This document shows positions 1 to 8,661 of a stretch of DNA of 64,000 nucleotides, one piece after another. The translations under genes were made by a program, and so were the position numbers. Where the stretch lies: assembly GCA_902801625.1 (NCBI GenBank), contig CADCJI010000001.1, forward strand, positions 62,001-126,000. The letters are read 5' to 3'. Source of the stretch: an uncultured Bacteroidia bacterium (GTDB lineage Bacteria; Bacteroidota; Bacteroidia; Bacteroidales; F082). Numbering within the stretch: position 1 is the stretch's first letter; each line of letters begins with the position of its first letter. The notes beneath the pieces are model-generated. The model did no database searches and was not told the origin of the DNA. It saw nothing but the letters and a program-made list of their open reading frames with translations.

Positions 1-9
1 TTGTGTTTA

Positions 10-939
10 TTATTTTGCTTGAATCATCCCTTTGCTGCCCATGAAACTCACGCTGCGCGAGGCGGTTGCAGCAGCCTTCTCCAGTACTTTGCGAACGACT
101 TGCTCCGTGAGTTGTGCGATGTTGAGTTTGTTTAGTCTACATAGCTCTGCGAGGAAAACCGACGAGGTCCAGTCGCCTGCGCCTTCCCAATCAACCACAT
201 TGTTGTTAGGGATAGGAGCTATCCTCTGCCAACCCTGGCCTTGCAGGTTGAATTCCATACCTTCTTCACCTATGGTTCGGATGAAGAGTTTATCGGGATA
301 GTTGGCCACAAACGAGGTGTCAAGGATGTTAGTGCCCGAGAACTTGATGACATCGCTGACTTCAACGCATTTGATGAACTTGTTCATCTCCTTGTTGCCT
401 TCGGGCTCGTAATAGACCAGGACGCCTTGTCCCTTCAAGGCTTTAGCCAGTTCGCGAGGACCAGCGTCGGACACGTCGAAGAAATAGGCATCGGGCTTGA
501 AATCGAGTGCGTCGACAAAGCCTTGCACTTCGTCCTTGCGCAGCTGCTTCCTTTTCGGGAAGCGGCTGTTGGGGGCGGTGGCACGGTGGCTCATGGTGTG
601 TTGCCCGTTGGCGTCAAGCTTGTGGATGCAAGTCATCAAGGTAGTGCCACCCTCCTTGCTGTTTTTGACAAAGCGGGTGTTGGCACCATAGCGCTTCAGG
701 TCAGCGGTGATCTTCAGGCCTTGTTCCGACTCATCGAAATGACCGATGGGATAGGTCTCCACACCCAGATAAGGCAGCATGCACATCACATTGCCGCAAG
801 TATTGCCCACCTCTTCGATGAGCTTCTTGTCAACAAAAGGGTTGCGTTTTTTGGCGGTGTCGAATCCTTCTGGGTACTCCCGTTGGTAGATGATGTCTAA
901 GGCAAAGTTGCCAGTGCCGAGAATGCGTTTTTTGGTCAT
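10..939 (-). CDS. PfkB-family carbohydrate/nucleoside kinase
   Basis: A 309-residue ribokinase/PfkB-fold kinase, the usual family length. The C-terminal PfkB signature is visible as WEGAGDW (about residues 252-258); the GAGD loop supplies the anion hole and the catalytic Asp. The N-terminal ILGTGNFALDII segment fits the first strand and substrate loop. Families of this type phosphorylate sugars, nucleosides or related alcohols with ATP; the substrate cannot be read from sequence. Its start overlaps the stop of the NADAR gene (ATGA type), and a PARG-like gene lies first in the operon. I infer a substrate derived from ADP-ribose, such as ribose or a nucleoside. The gene is complete; its stop lies a few bases inside the window. 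Confidence 0.85.
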   Translation of the reverse strand: MTKKRILGTGNFALDIIYQREYPEGFDTAKKRNPFVDKKLIEEVGNTCGNVMCMLPYLGVETYPIGHFDESEQGLKITADLKRYGANTRFVKNSKEGGTTLMTCIHKLDANGQHTMSHRATAPNSRFPKRKQLRKDEVQGFVDALDFKPDAYFFDVSDAGPRELAKALKGQGVLVYYEPEGNKEMNKFIKCVEVSDVIKFSGTNILDTSFVANYPDKLFIRTIGEEGMEFNLQGQGWQRIAPIPNNNVVDWEGAGDWTSSVFLAELCRLNKLNIAQLTEQVVRKVLEKAAATASRSVSFMGSKGMIQAK

Positions 940-1529
940 AATGTGAAGTTGAGTGTTGGTTTGTTCTTGAATTCAAAATGTCCGTTGTTGCGCAATTCCA
1001 TGAGCAGACGGCCCATGAGATTCGGTCCAACATATTCGTTGCCTTTGAGCACGACACCCCAGGTGTCGGCATCTTTGCCTTTCTTTCTTGAGGTTTCATC
1101 TTCCACAATATACTTGCCCTTGCTTCGCTCCAACTCTTTGCGGAAGGCCTCACTCTGTTCAAATTTTAGTGTCAGGCAATACTTCATGGCGTCAACCACC
1201 ATGCTCGGCCAATGGTCGTGAAACCATTCGGGATGGGCCTTGTAGAGGTGTTTTACATGCATCTTTATCCCCATGCCAGCTTTGGCTTCCATCATCTCTT
1301 TGAAGCCTTCGGTGGCATCGGGTCTCAGTTTCATGATGTGGAAGAGGCGTTCCGTGCAGTCGAAGGTGAAACCATTGACAACGATGGGGGTCTGATAGAA
1401 ATTGCCAAGGACACCCCATTCGTCTTTTGTTCCCCGAATACAAATTGTCTCGGCGGCAGGATACCGTTCGATGCTGTAATACTCGGGATAGTTGTCCCTA
1501 ATCATTTCGTGTAGTTTCATGGTCTTCAA
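936..1529 (-). CDS. NADAR-domain protein (YbiA-like N-glycosidase family)
   Basis: A 197-residue protein matching the NADAR family: GVLGNFYQTPIVVNGFTFDCTE near residue 38-60, then the conserved LKFEQSEAFRKEL (about 122-134) and a WGVVLKGNEYVGPNLMG core near 155-171. NADAR proteins act on NAD-derived or riboflavin-pathway metabolites, and some remove ADP-ribose from guanine in DNA. The gene overlaps the end of the PARG-like gene by 32 nt and couples by ATGA to the kinase. Alternative starts at 1520 and 1505 would reduce the overlap. The PARG-like and kinase neighbours make ADP-ribose handling the likely role; DNA versus free-metabolite substrate is open. Confidence 0.85.
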   Translation of the reverse strand: MKTMKLHEMIRDNYPEYYSIERYPAAETICIRGTKDEWGVLGNFYQTPIVVNGFTFDCTERLFHIMKLRPDATEGFKEMMEAKAGMGIKMHVKHLYKAHPEWFHDHWPSMVVDAMKYCLTLKFEQSEAFRKELERSKGKYIVEDETSRKKGKDADTWGVVLKGNEYVGPNLMGRLLMELRNNGHFEFKNKPTLNFTL

Positions 1530-2490
1530 GTAGGTACATATTGGACAAGGCGTTCATGAAAGCCCTGCGTTTTCGTTCTTCATCGATGTCGTTTTTGTAT
1601 TTGAACACTTCCTCGAAAGCGGCGAGGTTGCCGCTGCGGTCGTTGTGGTCGCTGAGGATGGCGAAGGTGATGAGGCGGTAACGGTCTTTGAACTCGTCTT
1701 CTTCCATCACCTGCTTGAAGAGTTCAGCCATCTCGCGCGGTGGGGTCTTGAAGGCACCGCAGCCAAAGGCACCCAGCACCAAGCTGTCGTGGCCCTTGAT
1801 CAGGCCTATGCGGAAGATGGTGCGAATCTTGTTGAGCGTGATGGTTTTGCCCTCTTCAGGGATGTGTCCGTCGGGAGTGAGGCGGATGGGGAACCTGCCG
1901 TTCATGTTGAGGGCGGCATTGGTGATGACGCCGATTTGGAAAGGCTCCTCCATCAGCGTATAGTCGGGGCCCGCTTCGCGGAAAACCGTGACTTGAGGTG
2001 AATAAATCGCACTGAAGTCGAGCGAGCGGGAGATGGGGTAGTTGTTGCCTTCGCGATGTTCATAGCCATAGCGAGTGGCATACTTGTCATCGAAGCTGAA
2101 GATGGAGCGCGTCAGCGTGCTGCGACGGCAGATGGTCTCTTCCTGGGCTCGGGCACCGCCTTCCACGCCACCACCGGGGTGTCCAGCACTAGCGAAGTTG
2201 AGCAGGGCTGGGTTATAGCCCTCTTTGACCAATTGCTCGGCCACCTTGAGGCAGTCGCCTTTTTCGACCCTGACAAGACTACCGTTTTCCAGCTTTGGAG
2301 CGTCAACAGGACCTAAATCTTTGTGGTAGCAACGGCCTCCGTCGATCATCGGCTGCATGTCGAGGTCGATGCGTTTGCCCGAAGGGGTGATGTAATAACC
2401 GGCCTTGATGATGCCGGTGGTTTCGCGGAATACCTCTGCGTTGTGTTTCTTTACGAGGGTGACCTGGGGGTCATAGTTGAATTTGGGCAT
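1498..2490 (-). CDS. TIGR02452-type microbial PARG-like ADP-ribose glycohydrolase (macrodomain fold)
   Basis: A 330-residue protein with the bacterial-type PARG signature: ASAGHPGGGVEGGARAQEET at about residues 101-120, in which GGG-x(n)-QEE holds the catalytic glutamates. A second macrodomain loop, LVLGAFGCGAFKTPP, lies near 237-251. Such enzymes cleave ribose-ribose bonds of poly-ADP-ribose or remove ADP-ribose from targets. It is the first gene of a three-gene operon with NADAR and PfkB genes. Upstream lie both the 29-nt GGTTGA/CTATA element (2524-2552) and a TAATTTTG box (2603-2596 on the minus strand), so two promoters are possible. Family assignment is firm; physiological substrate is inferred. 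Confidence 0.9.
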   Translation of the reverse strand: MPKFNYDPQVTLVKKHNAEVFRETTGIIKAGYYITPSGKRIDLDMQPMIDGGRCYHKDLGPVDAPKLENGSLVRVEKGDCLKVAEQLVKEGYNPALLNFASAGHPGGGVEGGARAQEETICRRSTLTRSIFSFDDKYATRYGYEHREGNNYPISRSLDFSAIYSPQVTVFREAGPDYTLMEEPFQIGVITNAALNMNGRFPIRLTPDGHIPEEGKTITLNKIRTIFRIGLIKGHDSLVLGAFGCGAFKTPPREMAELFKQVMEEDEFKDRYRLITFAILSDHNDRSGNLAAFEEVFKYKNDIDEERKRRAFMNALSNMYLLEDHETTRND

Positions 2491-2523
2491 AAATAATGAT
2501 GGTTTTGTTGTTGTTCAAGGTTA

Positions 2524-2552
2524 TATAGTAGCAGATGGTGGTTTTTTCAACC
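2524..2552 (-). promoter_or_regulatory. GGTTGA...CTATA element, copy 1 (PARG operon)
   Basis: Minus strand reads GGTTGAAAAAAC, 12 nt, then CTATA, 29 nt in all, ending 34 nt before the PARG-like ATG. The same element with identical spacing occurs at 3847-3875, 8613-8641 and 11053-11081. The 5' half is self-complementary (GGTT/AACC). It may be an alternative-sigma promoter or an operator overlapping a promoter. Confidence 0.6.
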
Positions 2553-2603
2553 TTGTGTTGTTTTTATTGCTTTGTTTTAGACAAAATAGGTGCTGCAAAA
2601 TTA

Positions 2604-3062
2604 CTAATTAATGCCATGAAAGCATAAGCTTTTCAATATATGATTGATTGTCGCTGAGTCGACTTGCCCTTGTGGGTAAGTGAGTTGTAATGTGAGGATG
2701 ATGTCGCCGTTGTCCGTGTTGGGAAAACGAGCTGTTTTTGTGTAATGGACCGTCCCGGCTGTGTCAATACCGTGGTGCACATAAAACACCTCGTCTTGAG
2801 GATAAAGGTCACGGGTGGTCAAGCCTGTGTCGTCCAAATCCATCCAGGTCATGTCCATGCACCCGGTGGCTATCAATGCCACCCCCTTGCCGTGACATGA
2901 GATGCCATCGCCATTCTCAGGCGGTGGATCCATCGTCATAAAGGAAGGATAGTCCAGCTCAAAGCCGAAGCGTTCGTTGTGGTAATGGACATACCTTGTG
3001 GTTTGGGTCTGACAACCCGTTAAAAACACAAGCCACAGAATTAGTAATATCAACTTTTTCAT
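2604..3062 (-). CDS. small lipoprotein of unknown function
   Basis: About 152 residues with a lipoprotein signal, MKKLILLILWLVFLTGC, giving lipobox LTGC. I chose this ATG (3062) over one two codons earlier because it gives a standard signal peptide. The mature part (FELDYPSFM, later ILTLQLTYPQGQVD) resembles short periplasmic-facing proteins of the PsbP/DcrB-like type seen in Bacteroidota, but I cannot place it securely. It follows a two-helix membrane protein by 12 nt, so the two are probably co-transcribed. Function unknown. Confidence 0.7.
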   Translation of the reverse strand: MKKLILLILWLVFLTGCQTQTTRYVHYHNERFGFELDYPSFMTMDPPPENGDGISCHGKGVALIATGCMDMTWMDLDDTGLTTRDLYPQDEVFYVHHGIDTAGTVHYTKTARFPNTDNGDIILTLQLTYPQGQVDSATINHILKSLCFHGIN

Positions 3063-3074
3063 AATCATATTGAA

Positions 3075-3329
3075 TTAACCACCTTTCTTTTTCTTGATGT
3101 TCAGATCGTATCCTTTCGACGGCCAACCCATATAGATGTCGAGGCCCACACTAATAATGAGCCAAACCACCATTAGCCACGAAAGAAATGACAACAAAAC
3201 ATCTTCGATGATCTCTTTTGTTGAGATGTACTCGATTTCTCTGTCATACAGATAGAAATATTCGTACGAGAAGATGCCAATAGCCGAGATGAGTATACCA
3301 ATGATATACCAAGTGATAATGCTAGTCAT
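3075..3329 (-). CDS. small two-helix membrane protein
   Basis: An 84-residue protein with two clear hydrophobic segments (about residues 4-25 and 47-66) separated by an acidic loop and ending in a lysine-rich tail (IKKKKGG), consistent with an inner-membrane hairpin with a cytoplasmic C-terminus. No family recognised. It sits between an unknown soluble gene and a lipoprotein gene on the same strand. Confidence 0.6.
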   Translation of the reverse strand: MTSIITWYIIGILISAIGIFSYEYFYLYDREIEYISTKEIIEDVLLSFLSWLMVVWLIISVGLDIYMGWPSKGYDLNIKKKKGG

Positions 3330-3362
3330 ATTATTGTGGATTTAGGTTTGTGATTATGGCCT

Positions 3363-3776
3363 TCACGCCGCGCAGGAAGCCGATGGGGCTTCCTGCAGCT
3401 GCTTGGCGGTCTTTGGGAGGAGGCTCTTGGCGAAGAAGATCACCAGGCGCTTGGCTTTGGCCATTTCTCTTTGTGAGCCTACCATAAGGTGGTAGAACAC
3501 CGTTGTCTTGGTGTTGAAGACAATCGCCACGACGGGGCCATTACCTTGGGCGCGCAGACGGATGGGTTCGACGCAGGGCTTGGCCTCGAAGGCTTTCCTG
3601 GCGAGCAACTCCGAGCTCAGTTTCTTGAGCGAAAGCAGTTTGTGACGGTAGGTCACCTCCCCAATGGTGACTTGTTCGTACCACACGTCGTTTTCGAAGG
3701 CGGTTTGGTGGGTTTCGTTGCCGGCCGACTTGAGCATTTCGGCGAATTCCGTTTGGTTGACTTGCTGGATCTCCAT
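3363..3776 (-). CDS. unknown protein under the GGTTGA/CTATA element
   Basis: 137 residues starting at MEIQQVNQTEF (ATG at 3776). A longer frame to 3839 is unlikely because those codons lie in the leader just after the promoter-like element. The protein has no signal peptide or membrane segment, is basic in the middle (KLLSLKKLSSELLARKAF) and ends in SCAA. No known domain recognised. Its main interest is regulatory: it carries copy 2 of the shared 29-nt element 71 nt upstream, so it may belong with the ADP-ribose operon and the caspase-like/AAA pair. Confidence 0.65.
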   Translation of the reverse strand: MEIQQVNQTEFAEMLKSAGNETHQTAFENDVWYEQVTIGEVTYRHKLLSLKKLSSELLARKAFEAKPCVEPIRLRAQGNGPVVAIVFNTKTTVFYHLMVGSQREMAKAKRLVIFFAKSLLPKTAKQLQEAPSASCAA

Positions 3777-3846
3777 AGTATTATTGTTTTTTTTTTGTTG
3801 ATAATGGAGGGTAAAGACACCCCTGTGGCGCCCTGCCACATAATCA

Positions 3847-3875
3847 TATAGAACAAAACAGAGGGTTTTTCAACC
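3847..3875 (-). promoter_or_regulatory. GGTTGA...CTATA element, copy 2
   Basis: Minus strand GGTTGAAAAACC, then CTATA at the fixed distance (29 nt total), placed just after the sbcC stop and 71 nt before the ATG at 3776. A T7 tract followed by CA lies directly upstream, as in copy 4. Confidence 0.6.
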
Positions 3876-3904
3876 AGGGGGAGTGAAAAAAATTACAAAT
3901 CCCT

Positions 3905-6814
3905 TTACAAATGTGGCACAATGTCTATGGTGCTGCTGGACGATTGCGGATTCTGATTGACCTGAATTTGTACAGGTATTTTTTCCTTCACTTCTTCGCG
4001 GTGGCTGATGGCACACACCTGGCGGTTGTTGCTGGCATGCAGCGACTCGAGTGTTTCGATAGCTTTGTACAAAGGCTCGCCGCTCAGCGTACCAAAACCT
4101 TCGTCGATAAACAAGGTTTCCACTTTCAAGCTTTGGCCAATCTCGCTTAAGGCTAAGGCCAAGGCTAAAGAGACGAGGAAACTCTCGCCACCCGAGATGG
4201 TGCTCGCTGGACGCCTCACTCCGCCTTGATAGGCATCTTCAACGAGGATGATCAACTCTTGCCCAGGCACAGCATGCAAGGTGTAACGGTCGGTGAGGGT
4301 ATGCATGTGGACGTTGGCAGCCTTAACCAAATTGGCGAGGATATAACTCTGGGCGATAAGACGGAATTTGTCGCCTTTGTCATCTCCAATCAGCTTGTCC
4401 AACTTGTTCCAACGTTCAAACACGGCTTTTCTCTTGTCATACTCAGTCTTAAGGTTGGCCAAATCCTCTTTTCTCTTGTCGTCGTCTTTCAATTGTTGTT
4501 CAATGGCGCCCGATTCTCTCCCCAAAGGAGCTATCTGCTCTTTCAGTACATTGACGGTGCCTTGCAATGACGCAATGGTTTCGCCCTCAGAAATCTCCGG
4601 CTTGACCTTCTGGTGGTCTTCCAATTGTCTGTTAACGGTGTCCAACGCTCCTTGTGCGCCAGCCAAGGCCTTGGTTTTGTTTTCCATAGATTGACGCTGC
4701 AGTCCAATTTGGTCCTTGAGTTGCAGCAGTTGCTCCAAGCGAGGTTCTGTCATGTCGGGGTGCTCGCCTAAGTAGTCATCTAGTTGTTTACGGTTGGTTT
4801 GGTGGCTGTCCATGGCCTTCTCCTTGGTTGTTAAGGCCGCCGATATTTGGTTTGACAACGACTGCATTTTGTCTAGTATGTTGGGCAGTGCTATTGCTTT
4901 TTGAGGTCCGAACGATTTCCATTCGGGTATCATCTCGAGTAACTGTTCGAATGACACTTTCAAAAGGTCAGCCTTGTTTTTCTTCAAATCGTCAAGGTCG
5001 CGCTGAAGTTTTTCGCGGTCCATTGCGCGTTTGATTCTTTTTTCGAGGTTGGTTTTCTGCTGTTCTGTTTTTTCCATAACTTGCTTCAAGACCTCAGTCG
5101 TGTGTTCATCCAATTGTCCGATGTGGCATTTTCCTAATGAGCGCAACGCGTCCTCTTGGGCTTTTTGGAGCGATTGGTCTTCTTGGAACGCCTTCAGCTC
5201 TTTGTCGTAAGTCGGTTTGTTTTGCTTCAGCCAAATCAAATATGTGTTTTGCTGATTGTTAAGATCGTCAAACACTTTTTTGGCGTCATCACGATTCTTT
5301 TTTGCTTTGGCTACAATGGCTTTTAGTTGCTCCTCGTGCGGAACGGTGTCAAGCGATTTCACAGCTTGGCCACAAATGGGACATTTATGGTTCAATTGCA
5401 AATTTTCGCGCAGTTTTTCGGCTAAGGTGTCGACCGCCAAGTTCAGACGCTCGTATTCTTTGTCCAATCTTTCGTATTCTTTTTTTGCTTCTTCTACCTT
5501 AGGCTGTAATTCGTTAAGTTGCCTGGTTTTCTCCACAATGGCAAGGGCTTGCTCGTCGAGTTTTTTCTTAGTGTTCTCCCGAGATGTTTGTTTGTCAAAA
5601 TAGGCCTTGACTTCAGCTTGGGCCACACGAATAAGGCCTGTCATTGTCACCACCCCTTCTTTTTGCTCACTCAGCTCATTTGCAGAAGTCTGTTTGCCTC
5701 CTTCGGCTTGGATTTCATCGTCGATCATCTTGATTCGGCCGGTAATCGACTCAATCTCTTGATGAATGAATTCTTGTCCGTTGCGTAAAGTGATGAACTG
5801 CGACTGTAGCTGCTGGATGGTTTGGTCGGTAAGGGATATAGCTTTTTTTGCCTCATGGATGCCAGTCAACCAGGTACGGGCATCGTATGTGCGGTCCCAA
5901 TCCTGCACATTCTGCTGCATGGTTTTAAATGTCTCTGTCTCCATGGCTTCTCTGGCTTGAGTCAATGCATCCAGTGCCTTTGTTTGGTTGTCGCGAAGGG
6001 TTTTATCTGTCGTCAACCAATTTACCTTCTTTTGCTCGGCCTCAAGTTGGGTGTTCATCAATTTTAGTTGTTCTCCAATGTTTTTAAGGTTCTCCTCCAA
6101 AGCAGCTCTTTGTTCCGGCTTCATCGCCTGTTCTTTTTTCTTTGGGTCCACCTCGTTCATTTCCTTCTCGTACTTGCGGTGTGTCAGATCGTACACTTTT
6201 GCTCCAATCTCCGCGTATTGCTCGGTGTTGGTGATTTTTTCGAGAATGCCTGCCTTCTCTTTGTTGCTGCACTTGAGGAAACGGGTGAATTCGCCTTGCG
6301 CCAGCATGGTGGTGCGGCAGAACTGGTCGAAGGTCAGTCCTACGGCCGTTTGGATGGCTTCTATCATTTCCTTGTCCTTACCGCTTCCTTTGCCATTGCC
6401 AGGTTGAGGAGTGGCTTCTGGGTGGGTTTCGTTTTCCAAAGACCAGGTGCGGTCAAGGTTTTTTTTCTTGCGAACTACGTGCCATTCGGCCAAATATGCA
6501 TTGCCGTCGTTGCCCAAAAACGAAAGACGTGTATAGGCTTCCAAAGTGTTTTTTCGCATCAGCTGCATGGTATCCGTGATGTCCAATGTGTCGGCATCAT
6601 TTTCCTCCCATTTTCCGTCCATCTCCGAGTTGTTCAAGCGCGGTGTAGTGGCATAGAGGGCCAAACAGATGGCATCCAAGATGGTGGATTTGCCGGCTCC
6701 TGTGTCACCCGTGATGAGGATGACATTGCTGTCCGACAGCGGTTTGGCTTCAAAATCGATGACGGCATCCTCTATGGATGCAATATTGTGGATCTCCAGT
6801 TTTTTCAGTTTCAT
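3905..6814 (-). CDS. sbcC: exonuclease SbcC (Rad50-like ATPase)
   Basis: A 969-residue SMC/Rad50-type ATPase. Walker A is GDTGAGKSTILDA (about residues 36-48); long coiled coils follow, broken by a zinc-hook CPIC near residue 480; the ABC signature ISGGESF and the Walker B LFIDEGFG lie near the C-terminus. With SbcD it forms the Mre11-Rad50-like nuclease that opens hairpins and processes DNA ends. It starts 2 nt after the sbcD stop. The length and motifs are complete, so the gene appears functional. Confidence 0.97.
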   Translation of the reverse strand: MKLKKLEIHNIASIEDAVIDFEAKPLSDSNVILITGDTGAGKSTILDAICLALYATTPRLNNSEMDGKWEENDADTLDITDTMQLMRKNTLEAYTRLSFLGNDGNAYLAEWHVVRKKKNLDRTWSLENETHPEATPQPGNGKGSGKDKEMIEAIQTAVGLTFDQFCRTTMLAQGEFTRFLKCSNKEKAGILEKITNTEQYAEIGAKVYDLTHRKYEKEMNEVDPKKKEQAMKPEQRAALEENLKNIGEQLKLMNTQLEAEQKKVNWLTTDKTLRDNQTKALDALTQAREAMETETFKTMQQNVQDWDRTYDARTWLTGIHEAKKAISLTDQTIQQLQSQFITLRNGQEFIHQEIESITGRIKMIDDEIQAEGGKQTSANELSEQKEGVVTMTGLIRVAQAEVKAYFDKQTSRENTKKKLDEQALAIVEKTRQLNELQPKVEEAKKEYERLDKEYERLNLAVDTLAEKLRENLQLNHKCPICGQAVKSLDTVPHEEQLKAIVAKAKKNRDDAKKVFDDLNNQQNTYLIWLKQNKPTYDKELKAFQEDQSLQKAQEDALRSLGKCHIGQLDEHTTEVLKQVMEKTEQQKTNLEKRIKRAMDREKLQRDLDDLKKNKADLLKVSFEQLLEMIPEWKSFGPQKAIALPNILDKMQSLSNQISAALTTKEKAMDSHQTNRKQLDDYLGEHPDMTEPRLEQLLQLKDQIGLQRQSMENKTKALAGAQGALDTVNRQLEDHQKVKPEISEGETIASLQGTVNVLKEQIAPLGRESGAIEQQLKDDDKRKEDLANLKTEYDKRKAVFERWNKLDKLIGDDKGDKFRLIAQSYILANLVKAANVHMHTLTDRYTLHAVPGQELIILVEDAYQGGVRRPASTISGGESFLVSLALALALSEIGQSLKVETLFIDEGFGTLSGEPLYKAIETLESLHASNNRQVCAISHREEVKEKIPVQIQVNQNPQSSSSTIDIVPHL

Positions 6815-6816
6815 GA

Positions 6817-8010
6817 TTAGTCCTCCTTGATTTTTAGTTTATCCAGTACTTCTTCAAACAGCGGTTGCATTTCTTGCTCGTTAAACAAGGCATTGTGAGT
6901 GTCGGCGGCAAACATCTTTACCACGCTCCACGGATCGGTGGCCTGGAATTCTTCCACGGTCATTTGTTGCTGACTGCCGCTGCCGTGGTCAAAAGTTCTA
7001 CGTTTGGCGTTGATGTGACAAAAGATATAGTCATTGTTTTTTGCCTGCGCAACGGCTTCGTCGTAGGCGTTGGACGGAATGTTTTCAAGGTCTATGATAT
7101 TAAGGCGAATGTATGCTTTTTCATCGGCTGGTAATGACTCATACAGCGTATGCACGTCATTCCATGGACCGAACTCTGTTGTGTCTTCCGGATTTGGCAA
7201 TGTCACCAGCGGGCGCGGATTGTTTATCTCCACGACAGTATAATTGTCGTCGGTGAGCACTGCGTTGTGTGCAGGGATGTCCACAATAGTCACTGAATGC
7301 GAGTAGGCTTCGTCGAAGCTGACCGCCATGGGTGAACCACTATAGCGGACATTATGCTTGCCCGTATGCACAAACTGGGGTTTGTGGATATGGCCTAACG
7401 CTAAATAGTCGTATCCGGTGCCTATGGAACTGATGTCGACAACGTCCACGCCTCCCACGCGTTTGTCGCTTACTTCCTCATGTCCCGCGAAATCGACTCC
7501 AAAGATGGCTGTGTGTGCACTGAAGACCACGGGCAAGTTATCCTTGTTCTTTTGATTAACTAAGTCGATCAGTTGTTGGTATATGTCCTCTGGCAGAAAA
7601 CGGTCGTTGGTGAACGGTAAGGCAATGACAACCCCCTTGTCGGGTATCTCGATGATGTGAGCGTCTAGATTATCTTTGTCAAACTTGCCGACCATATGTA
7701 CGTTGAGCGCTTCCCATGGCGTTTTGAAAATCTCGTGTTTCGTGCCACTGTCGTGGTTGCCTGCCGTGACGACGATAGTCATTTCAGGGCACTTTTTGCA
7801 TAAGGTTGCTATGGTTTTGTTGAACATCTTCTGTACTGCAGGCTTTGGGTCTACAGTGTGGTAAACATCGCCTGACACGAGAAACAGGTCGGGCTTCGTT
7901 TCTTCGGCAATCTTAACCATCTGGTCAAGCATATCTTGCTGTTCGTCAGTGCGGTCGTGGCCGTAAAGCACATGTCCCAAGTGCCAGTCGCTGGTATGTA
8001 ATATTTTCAT
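6817..8010 (-). CDS. sbcD: exonuclease SbcD (Mre11-like nuclease)
   Basis: 397 residues from MKILHTSDWHLGH (ATG at 8010). An upstream extension to 8052 is excluded because it runs into the -7 box at 8057-8050. All phosphoesterase motifs are present: SDWHLGH, SGDVYHT, GNHDSG, AHTA and LGHIHKP. It is the metal-dependent nuclease partner of SbcC. It has its own housekeeping-type promoter although it lies between units carrying the GGTTGA/CTATA element. Confidence 0.97.
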   Translation of the reverse strand: MKILHTSDWHLGHVLYGHDRTDEQQDMLDQMVKIAEETKPDLFLVSGDVYHTVDPKPAVQKMFNKTIATLCKKCPEMTIVVTAGNHDSGTKHEIFKTPWEALNVHMVGKFDKDNLDAHIIEIPDKGVVIALPFTNDRFLPEDIYQQLIDLVNQKNKDNLPVVFSAHTAIFGVDFAGHEEVSDKRVGGVDVVDISSIGTGYDYLALGHIHKPQFVHTGKHNVRYSGSPMAVSFDEAYSHSVTIVDIPAHNAVLTDDNYTVVEINNPRPLVTLPNPEDTTEFGPWNDVHTLYESLPADEKAYIRLNIIDLENIPSNAYDEAVAQAKNNDYIFCHINAKRRTFDHGSGSQQQMTVEEFQATDPWSVVKMFAADTHNALFNEQEMQPLFEEVLDKLKIKED

Positions 8011-8049
8011 GGTTATTTCTTTTTCGATTGATGTTTTTTTATTCGATAG

Positions 8050-8057
8050 CAAAGGTA
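8050..8057 (-). promoter_or_regulatory. -7 box of the sbcDC promoter
   Basis: Minus strand TACCTTTG, a perfect Bacteroidota TAnnTTTG -7 box, about 40 nt before the sbcD ATG. It supports the start at 8010. Confidence 0.6.
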
Positions 8058-8073
8058 GTATTTATTTCCGGGA

Positions 8074-8577
8074 TTATATGAAGATCCTGGAATTATTCCA
8101 TTCACCAGGGAAGAAATAGCTCTGTAGTTGATAGATTTCCTTGGCATTGTCGTGCATTTCGCTGAAGTCAATCTGATAGAGGGCACCGTCGCTTTTTAGT
8201 TCATTTGGGTAGCCGGCCATGGCTTGGGTGAAGACCTTTTGGGCTAGAACGGGGTTTTCGTGACGCAGGTGACTGAAGCGGTAAGTGGAGCCAAAGAACA
8301 GCGCCCGGGTAAGCAGATAGACATACTCCTCATCGTTGAGTTCCACCTCCACCTTCTGATGATCGAAAAGTTTGAGCTCTTCTACATCGACTTTGGCACA
8401 GGTCATCTCATACAAAGGGTAATACTTTGGCCTTTTCATGGAGTTGGCATACTCTTTGGCGATTTTCTCGCATTGGGCTTTCTCGTTGAGCAGCCTTAAA
8501 GTGAACTTGGGTGGGAACTCGTTATTCGGTTCAAAGAGCTCGGCAGGGTTCATGTTGGGGTCTTCTAGTAAAATCAT
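8074..8577 (-). CDS. unknown acidic protein under the GGTTGA/CTATA element
   Basis: 167 residues, soluble, rich in Glu, Asn and aromatics (FEPNNEFPPKF; VELNDEEYVYLLTRALFFG). No signal peptide and no recognised domain. The ATG at 8577 is used, with MNPAELF eight codons later as an alternative. It is a single-gene unit: copy 3 of the shared element lies 36 nt upstream, and sbcD downstream has its own promoter. Its link to the caspase-like/AAA genes is by position and shared element only. Confidence 0.65.
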   Translation of the reverse strand: MILLEDPNMNPAELFEPNNEFPPKFTLRLLNEKAQCEKIAKEYANSMKRPKYYPLYEMTCAKVDVEELKLFDHQKVEVELNDEEYVYLLTRALFFGSTYRFSHLRHENPVLAQKVFTQAMAGYPNELKSDGALYQIDFSEMHDNAKEIYQLQSYFFPGEWNNSRIFI

Positions 8578-8612
8578 AATCTTTGTTGTTTTTGTGAATG
8601 TTCCTTATTAAT

Positions 8613-8641
8613 TATAGGACAAACATATTGGCTTTTCAACC
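8613..8641 (-). promoter_or_regulatory. GGTTGA...CTATA element, copy 3
   Basis: Minus strand GGTTGAAAAGCC then CTATA at the fixed spacing, inside the 84-nt gap between the caspase-like gene and the gene starting at 8577. An ordinary -7 box (TATGTTTG, 8627-8620) lies inside the element, so the motif could be an operator over a housekeeping promoter rather than a promoter for another sigma factor. Confidence 0.6.
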
Positions 8642-8661
8642 AATGAAATTAAAAAAGGTAT

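Noticed and set aside
6068-6820. 250-residue plus-strand frame opposite sbcC
   Set aside because: Composition is that of an antisense coiled-coil frame; sbcC is unambiguous.
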